Below, in pieces: positions 58,163-64,000 of a stretch of 64,000 bases of DNA; position 1 is the stretch's first letter, and every line of letters starts with the position of its first letter. A program made the position numbers and the translations under genes. The DNA comes from Haematobia irritans. Its lineage: Eukaryota > Arthropoda > Insecta > Diptera > Muscidae. The stretch lies in assembly GCF_050003625.1 (NCBI RefSeq), contig NC_134401.1:94404852-94468851 (forward strand), written 5' to 3'. The notes beneath the pieces were generated by a model. That model did not search any database. It was not told where the DNA came from and worked only from the letters and a program-made list of their open reading frames with translations.

Positions 58163-59365
58163 TCATGCCTGTTCTGGGTCACACCGCATTGTGCACCACA
58201 CTATACACTTTCTACACACCACACACAAAGTTACTTGTTCTGAGTCACACGTGTGAACACTTTTTTCGGACTTTTAATCGAAAAATGTGACAGCTGATTT
58301 TTTCTGCAAGCCATAATATTTGCAGACAGAAATTATAAACAAAACATATTTTGCGGGTATAAACATAAAAAATTCAAAGTAAGTGCGTAATTCAAAGCCA
58401 TAAAATGTCTGCCGGATTTTTGTTAGCAGTGAATAATGTAAGGACAAGAGCAATTTATCAAGAACAAATAAGAAGGCGGTTTCTACCTTTGTTTTGATTT
58501 GTTATTTTTCTATCCCTCCTCAATGTTACTCATGAACAAACGATCGTCGTGTCGTTCTCGTTTTTGTTTTTGACGGCGGAGAAGTTTTTATTTTGGTTTT
58601 GGTAAAACATACATTAAAGGAAATTTAATTATAGTGGGCATAATTAACTATTCTGTTAAGTTTTTTCCCATTTGTATTGCTTAAATATTTAAAATAATAT
58701 TGAAAACAAATTTTCTATCGTGGCGGCCTCCATGTGCAGAAAGATATTGGCGACGTTAGTTTTTTTTAATTTGCTCAGTGATTTGTGCACCAAGAACACT
58801 TTGAAGAATTGAAGATGTCATATTTTTCATGTAATAAATTTGGTAAAATTCACTTTTCTTAGCCCATTGATTTTGTAAAAGTTATAATTTAATTACCTTA
58901 CATTTTCAAAAAGACCTTTGATTTGTTTAGGAAAGCGGATAGTATTCACAAAAATCAAAGATAATTTTGTTTAAAACGTTTTTGTGTTAACTTTTAAAAA
59001 TTGTGGCAACATTATACTTTCGAACACACTGAAAATCAGCTGATTAAAACAACCCCAAAATTTATACACCAATCAGAGGAAATTTCGGTTCAAATTTTAG
59101 ATGGATTTTTAAAATCGTGGTTTCTGCCATATATAAGTGACTTTCGCAATAAAATTTGCAAATATTCATAAAAAACATATTAAAGTTTCAGAATCTGTTA
59201 TTTATTTGTTATAAAAACTTCTAACTTTGCATACGATGGCTGTACACTAAGCCTACACAAAAGAAATGTTCGTGTACATTTTCCAGGTCTATAACGGTGT
59301 ATAGTGTTGGCTAGAACACCTTGTAAGTGTGACACCACACGAAAATTGTACATGTGTGTACCAGA
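58163..59365. mobile_element. ~1.2-kb unclassified insertion
   Basis: Absent from the other two CACGC copies (compare 30040-30070). Its ends are weakly inverted: CCTGTTCTGGGTCACAC and GTGTGTACCAGAACAGACA. End regions hold repeated GTGTG/CACAC motifs. No ORF of note. Exact edges are uncertain by a few bases. Confidence 0.7.
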
Positions 59366-59498
59366 ACAGACACGATTGTAGCAAACGAATTTTTTTGGTG
59401 ATAAAAGTTTAAAATTTTCGAAGCAATTCAAAAAAACTCTAACAAAAGAAAAACGTTTTCGGTACACGTTTTCCAAACGTTTTTTTTCTTTGCGTGTA

Positions 59499-59800
59499 TC
59501 GATCAACTTCATTTTACGGTCATTCAAAATCATTTTGTGGATTTTTTTGATGTTTTCGTCGGTAACCACCTCTTTCGGGCGTCTACTGCGTTCACCGCCC
59601 TCCGTGCTCATTTCACCACGCTTGCATTTTGCATACCAATCAATTATTGTTTATTTCCCTGGGGCAGAGTCCGGAAACTCATTATCAAGGCAAGTTTTTG
59701 CTTCCACCGTATTTTTCCCCTTCAGAAAACAGTATTTTATCAAAACACGAAATTCCTATTTTTTTCATTTTTTTTCACAACAACAAAAGTTGCTGTCAGA
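59499..59800 (-). pseudogene. Mariner transposase, N-terminal part
   Basis: Minus strand: MSTEGGERSRRPKEVVTDEN and IKKIHKMILNDRKMKLID, stopping at the CACGC insertion. Upstream codons match the mariner N-terminus only across a stop (GK*TIIDWY-type) and a frame change near 59700-59790. Confidence 0.88.
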
Positions 59801-59826
59801 CCGGGGACTTATCAGCCAACCTGTTA

Positions 59827-60288
59827 TATGATTGTTATGAATATGTTTTTTTTTTTTCGAACAAGAAAACCCTTTCACTATAACAAATAAAATATTCTTT
59901 ATGATCATTTTATTATTTTAATAAAAAAAAGTTGAAAACATTGCTAAACGGTTTTCAGCTTCTGAAGTTTGAAGAGTACTCAATAAAGTATTATCCTAAA
60001 ATGTTTATTGAAGCTCGTCATATTTTTTAATTCAGTCACACTGTAGAAGTGGCGATTATATTGGACATCATTATGTGCTCGAGTACTATCCAGCAAACAA
60101 TAGCACTTCATCCTCAATCTATTCACATAGTACATCTGTGTAAGTAAGTGGACACATCCATATGCGAATCCCGCATGTTTTTTTTTGTGATCAAATGCCA
60201 TATACTTAAGTTTCTTTGTATGACTTACTGTGTGCAATTTGTATGAGCGACTTCATTTCTCAGCTGCGAGGGATTGAAGCGCACAACC
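59827..60288. other. Upstream region of the OBP gene
   Basis: Unique sequence between the mariner end and the TATA box. No further motif is claimed. Confidence 0.5.
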
Positions 60289-60325
60289 TATATAAGTCAT
60301 GAGCTGAGCAGGGATTGACATCAGT
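60289..60325 (+). promoter_or_regulatory. Core promoter of the OBP gene (TATA + Inr)
   Basis: A TATATAAG box lies at 60289-60296, and a TCAGT initiator at 60321-60325 is about 34 bp further on, the spacing expected for an arthropod TATA/Inr promoter. Transcription from the initiator A would give a 5' leader of about 90 nt before the ATG at 60412. Confidence 0.75.
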
Positions 60326-60411
60326 TCTATACGAATACAGCTTAAGTTTACACTGAGCTCCAGAATTTCATAATTTATTTCAGTCCATAAGAAACACTCA
60401 CTTCCAGCAAA

Positions 60412-60453
60412 ATGAAAGTTACAGCCGTTATCCTGCTAGCTCTATTCGCTGTG
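60412..60453 (+). CDS. Obp44a: Odorant-binding protein exon 1 (signal peptide)
   Basis: This exon encodes MKVTAVILLALFAV, the hydrophobic core of a secretory signal peptide, and ends in phase 0 before GTAAGTAG. The 62-bp intron ends TTTGTAG. Cleavage is expected after VTA, just inside exon 2. The ATG is the first after a convincing TATA box and initiator and has an A-rich CAAA context, as expected in flies. It was too short for ORF detection and was found by extending the OBP frame upstream. Confidence 0.92.
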
Positions 60454-60515
60454 GTAAGTAGAAGAGCAAGTCCCTTTGTCCTCTAAGGGTACTTTTCATT
60501 TGAATCCTTTTGTAG

Positions 60516-60899
60516 GTCACAGCCGAATATAAACTACGCAACCAAGAGGATTTAATGAAAGCCCGCAAGGAATGTATGGAAGCCAAAAAGGTCACACCCG
60601 AACTGATTGAGAAATACAAGAAATTCGATTTCCCTGATGATGAGACCACCCGCTGCTATATTGAATGTGTTTTCGAGAAATTCGAATTGTTCGATGCCAA
60701 GGATGGTTTCAAGAACGATAATTTGGTAGCCCAATTGGGTCAGGGTAAGGATAACAAGGATGCTGTGAAGGCCGATGTTGAAAAGTGCGCTGACAAAAAT
60801 GAGCAAAAGTCCGATTCGTGCACATGGGCTTTCCGTGGCTTCAAATGTTTTATCAAATCGAATCTGCCATTGGTCATGGAGAGTTTGAAAAAGAACTAA
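60516..60899 (+). CDS. Obp44a: Odorant-binding protein exon 2 (PBP/GOBP domain)
   Basis: With exon 1 this makes a 141-residue secreted protein of the insect PBP/GOBP family, small helical carriers of hydrophobic ligands. Six Cys are present at residues 34, 61, 65, 105, 116 and 125. The C2-X3-C3 and C5-X8-C6 spacings are classic. Conserved stretches include KYKKFDFPDDE, NLVAQLGQGK, EKCADKNEQKS and WAFRGFKCFIKSNLPLV. The last two closely resemble Drosophila Obp44a as remembered; Obp99a is the next candidate. Drosophila Obp44a is remembered as a Cys-poor (minus-C) form, whereas this protein keeps all six. The frame is intact and ends TAA at 60897-60899. Expression site cannot be read from the sequence. 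Confidence 0.93.
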   Translation, partial: VTAEYKLRNQEDLMKARKECMEAKKVTPELIEKYKKFDFPDDETTRCYIECVFEKFELFDAKDGFKNDNLVAQLGQGKDNKDAVKADVEKCADKNEQKSDSCTWAFRGFKCFIKSNLPLVMESLKKN

Positions 60900-61423
60900 G
60901 TCCATCAGTAGACGTGACTATGTCTCAACGATGATGTATTCTTAGTGTTTGTTTTTTATTTCTTTTCGTGTATATGACTGCAATTGGAATACAATACCAT
61001 CAACAGCAACCATGTAGTAGACAAAGTGTCCTTAATTGAAGAACCAAGATCATCTGCAATTTTTTCAAGATTGTGCAACAACAGCAAAACCAAAAATATA
61101 ATGGAGATAGTGAATCATCAGTAACGTCCTACAATCGTCATTTTTGTCATTTATTTTTAGTAAGACCCAAAAATGCATCAGTTTGTTTTATTTTAGTATG
61201 TTCGTTATGTTTATACAAAAAAAAAATAAATAACCAAATTAACAAAATGCACACATTTTCTAAAACTATAATTCGGTGTTTTATTCTTTCAGCCATCAAG
61301 TAATTTTTGTTAAGTTTTATACGCATGTTTTGTGTTACCCTAATCCGGGGTAACTAATAATAAAAGTAGATACATATTAACCTCTTAGAATTTGACTCCC
61401 ATGGTCGCATAAATTCATTTACG
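60900..61423. other. OBP 3' region
   Basis: Downstream sequence with an AATAAA at about 61224. No further gene is seen. Confidence 0.5.
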
Positions 61424-61425
61424 TA

Positions 61426-62078
61426 CACTGAAAAAAATATTGTCGTGAGGCCAAAGATTGCAAGTCCTTAAAATACGAATGCAAATTTTGCTTAGCATAG
61501 AAGACGCATTTCTCTAATATAAAGTTTTTTTTCCTTGTGCAAAAGCCGATACACTTTTCAATAAAGTCGTATTGTTCTTATAAATAAGTGATTTGACTTC
61601 AAAATGGGTATCATAAGATGAAAGAAAAAAATTTTGGGGTAAGGTAAACTTGACTTTAATAATTCTGAAAAAATCTTTAAAATTAATGAAATTGTCTTTA
61701 AATTTGTTGTCTTTTTGTATCTTGACTACAGAGAAAAAAATCGTTAAAAAATAGGACAAGCTGTTCAAAACTTTATTTTAAAAACGTTTTTTACTTGAAA
61801 CATTGCATAATTTCTACTGAAAGTCGAGACTGAATTTGGAAAATAAAGTTGTCGTTAACTCGTTTTTAAAGGACTTTGATAGCATACGAAGAAAAAAGCT
61901 GAAAAAACGAAAAATTAAAATTTGCTTCCTAGAATCAAGTACACAAACCCCAAATTTAAAAGAGAATTTTGTCTTAAAGGTATCCTTACTTGTATTCTCC
62001 GCTTCTTTGCTTTCAATCAATACCAAATTTGTTAATGTAAAGACAAAATCTTTGGAACCGGGCATGCTTTTTTCAGTG
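61426..62078 (+). mobile_element. CACTG-type MITE (653 bp) with TA duplication
   Basis: CACTGAAAAAAATATTGTCG to GCTTTTTTCAGTG, TA at 61424-61425 and 62079-62080. ORFs on both strands across the right half recur in other copies, but only as repeat translations. Confidence 0.9.
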
Positions 62079-62186
62079 TACATATTTAGCCCAATTCTGA
62101 ATATTCCCTAGGGAATGTGTTCCCTGGGAATTCATTTTCCCAACATGAAGAGGTTGTTACTTAGTTCATGGGATTTATAGGGTTAA

Positions 62187-62245
62187 AGTGGCAGCCCGAT
62201 TTGATTCGGACTCACTTAGACCATTCACTCCATTGTGATACTATA
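62187..62245 (-). mobile_element. Inverted LINE/SINE 3'-tail fragment
   Basis: GTGGCAGCCCGATTTGATTC then ACTCACTTAGACCATTCACT is the complement of the shared tail. It lies ahead of and opposite to the LINE fragment. Confidence 0.7.
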
Positions 62246-62621
62246 TTATAGAGTAAATAATCCAGCCTTCAAATACCTGTTGGATGTATTAGCAGCCCAC
62301 ATTCCACCTCAACGCAAGTCTTTAGGATTATCTCCACTAGTAAGATTAGGTGCTACGCTACTTTGTCGAAGGTGGCTACCAAAAAGGACGTAGGAAAAGA
62401 TCGAGACATATCTGTGGCCCAGAGTAGCCTGAACAAAGTTCATAAAGAAGTCATAAATATATTTAAAGAACACCTATGCCCGAATTGGATATATTTCATC
62501 AAAACGGAAGAAGAGAACTAGTAAATTTTTTCAGCATTATTGCTCCTTTAAGAAACAAGTACCTAAATTAAAACAGGAAGGAATATTATAGTTTAAATGT
62601 AGAAGTAATGTTCCAAAAAAT

Positions 62622-62945
62622 GTAGGCATTAATATATACTCAGACAGTCAACCTGCAATAAAATCCTTGCACTCTGCATTCCTCAACTCGAAAACGGCCA
62701 TCGACTGCCGCAAATCTCTCAATGAGATGGCTGAGTTGTACAATATTCACCTAATATGGGTGCCTGGCCATAGGAACATACCGGGGAACTGCGAAGCGGA
62801 TGAGTTGGCAAGGCTAGGGACTACCTTACATAGAAGTGCCCATACGTAATAGGTAATTTTAGTTAATGTGGTATCACAATGGACTGAATAGTCTAAGTGA
62901 GCCTGAATCTTAATCGTGCTGCCACTTTAACCTAACCTAACCTAA
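62622..62945 (+). pseudogene. LINE ORF2 end with RNase H domain, and 3' tail
   Basis: The frame reads IYSDSQPAIKSLHSAFLNSK, then HLIWVPGHRNIPGNCEADEL and ARLG, ending TAA at 62847-62849. SDSQ and the H/D of VPGH...EADELA are RNase H signature residues, so this is an I/LOA/R1-type LINE and not the Jockey copy at 38463. The 3' end is GTGGTATCACAATGGACTGA...GCCAC...CCTAACCTAACCTAA. Upstream coding sequence is not preserved. Confidence 0.85.
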
Positions 62946-63591
62946 CATAGTTTAAATGTAAAACTTTTAATTCCTATTTAAAAGAAATTTTAAAATATGT
63001 ACAGATCTGTGGCCATGAGATGAGCATTCGGTAGTTGGATGCATCCGATCATCAATTTTAATTTAAGGTTTTTGACCGGAAATTACAGATAAATGATTTT
63101 TTGGTTACAACTCCCTTGATTTTTTTGGGGGAATTATTCCCAAAAAATGTCATCGTTTTCCCTTTTTATTATCATTTGTAATACCAATTTTTCCCCAAGG
63201 GAAAAATTTCCCATTTTCGAAGTTGGTTTAGAATAAGGGAAAAGGGAATAAAGAAAAATTCCCCAGGGAGATTTTGTTTAGAATAGGGGAACAGGGAATA
63301 GGGAAAAAATTCTCAGGGAGTTGTTATTGAGAATTGGGCTATTTAACCTCCCATGGTCGCCTAAATGGTCCCATGGTCGCCTAAATTCATTAACGTATCT
63401 AGACAATTTTATACACTAATAATGTTTAGTGGAAAATCGTCTATAGGTTTTCAAATTCTGGAAGCCCTCTCCCAGAGGTCTTGCTATTCTTAAGTCTATA
63501 TTTTGTCCAAAATTAGGATTTGCCAACTTATGAAAAATTGTCGGAGTGTCAAATTTTGAGAGGATTCACTGTAGATAGCTTGCTTAAATAG

Positions 63592-63640
63592 AAAGTCGGA
63601 CGGGGTCGACTATATCATACCCTAAACCACCCGTATTGAA
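63592..63640 (+). mobile_element. mini-me-like 5' end fragment
   Basis: AAAGTCGGACGGGGTCGACT then ATCATACCCTAAACCAC, the type 1 start, cut by the CCCAGC-type end at 63642. Confidence 0.65.
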
Positions 63641-63641
63641 T

Positions 63642-64000
63642 TACCCAGCAAACAAATGGAAGTTCTTCTTAAGTCAATACTTTTAATATGCATCTAAAAA
63701 TACTCTTCCAGAGATTAACATTATTTGCACATCACAAAATTTTTTGAGGGGATATATAAAAATCCGCTGTTTTTGCAATAAATTTAAATTTTCTAAATTT
63801 TACTATTCATAAAACACAGTAGACGCGGAATTTGCGACGAATTATGTGCTAGTATTATTCAGAAAGATCTCTATATAGAGATTAAATTCGAAAAAAATAT
63901 ACCCTCATGTTCCGATATTCGGAATCGCAAGAGTTTATTTTTCTTGTAAGGAAGAAATAGAGATATGTTACTCTCGGACTCCAATACAATTTTAATTCAA
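63642..64000. mobile_element. CCCAGC-type element, left end, then unresolved sequence
   Basis: ACCCAGCAAACAAATGGAAG and GTTCTTC at 63641-63670 match the left end of 49450. The following ~300 bp are AT-rich and unrecognised up to the window end. Confidence 0.55.

Larger units (their letters stand above)
57374..59496 (+). mobile_element. CACGC TA-element in mariner, itself interrupted
   Basis: From CACGCAAAAAAATAATTCTT to TTTTTTTTCTTTGCGTG, with TA at 57372-57373 and 59497-59498. Removing it and one TA restores the mariner frame (LID|IAEAL). tRNA-like units are at 57688-57760 (minus) and 57873-57945 (plus). The ~1.2-kb insert at 58163-59365 explains its extra length. Confidence 0.92.
54969..59824 (-). 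mobile_element. Himar1-like mariner, broken by three later insertions
   Basis: Terminal repeats CAGGTTGGCTGATAAGTCCC at both ends (left from 54970; right, inverted, to 59824), flanked by TA (54967-54968 and 59825-59826). The termini and transposase fragments match irritans-subfamily mariners. Removing the inserts at 55344-56907 and 57374-59496 leaves about 1.17 kb of mariner. The element is dead: it has inserts, frameshifts and a stop. Confidence 0.95.
62089..63338. mobile_element. GGGAA-motif element hosting LINE sequence
   Basis: Termini AGCCCAATTCTGAATA and TATTGAGAATTGGGCT are inverted. GGGAAT/ATTCCC motifs crowd both ends (62105-62145 and 63150-63320). ATTT flanks both sides. LINE-derived sequence occupies about 62185-62945. 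Confidence 0.75.

Noticed and set aside
63592..63640. GTCGGGCGGGGCCGAC-type palindromes as regulatory operators
   Set aside because: They are the fixed start of the mini-me-like family and recur at 3258, 41115 and 43712.

Overview
The window is AT-rich, intron-rich insect DNA. It looks like a calyptrate fly, most likely a muscid of the Musca/Stomoxys/Haematobia type. The evidence is a Lipin gene whose exons closely match the fly orthologue, a minus-strand mariner of the Himar1/irritans type, mini-me-like dipteran repeats, and very heavy loading with short DNA transposons and a 29-bp repeat. The species call is inference.

Layout: (1) Positions 1-34070 hold most of one plus-strand gene, Lipin, the phosphatidate phosphatase and transcriptional co-regulator. 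Ten internal exons run from the second part of the N-LIP domain (2795) to the exon after the catalytic DxDxT exon (20964). Two mutually exclusive last exons follow, at 24162-24504 and 33818-34070. All splice phases close, giving 1078 or 1048 codons in the window. The first ~60 residues, including the initiator Met, lie upstream of position 1. (2) 34071-60288 is a repeat-dominated intergenic region. It holds a broken Jockey-type LINE, mini-me-like elements, hAT-like and TA-inserting MITEs, SINEs, long 29-bp repeat arrays, and a mariner at 54969-59824 broken by three later insertions. (3) 60289-60899 is a complete two-exon odorant-binding protein gene of the Obp44a/Obp99a type, with a TATA box and an initiator. 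Lipin and Obp44a are both remembered from Drosophila section 44, so the pair may be conserved microsynteny. (4) 60900-64000 is repeat-rich and includes a LINE RNase H fragment whose 3' end matches the tail of the SINE family.

The repeats can be ordered in time because several insertions have readable target-site duplications or an empty site elsewhere in the window. Points most worth following: a TA-inserting element carrying two divergent tRNA-like Pol III units (three copies); a ~790-bp near-palindrome in a Lipin intron; many unrelated MITE families that each carry their own short motif repeated many times in both orientations; a SINE/LINE pair with a shared 3' tail ending in CCTAA repeats; and Lipin alternative last exons separated by 9.3 kb of nested elements. 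The two protein-coding genes do not obviously work in one pathway.
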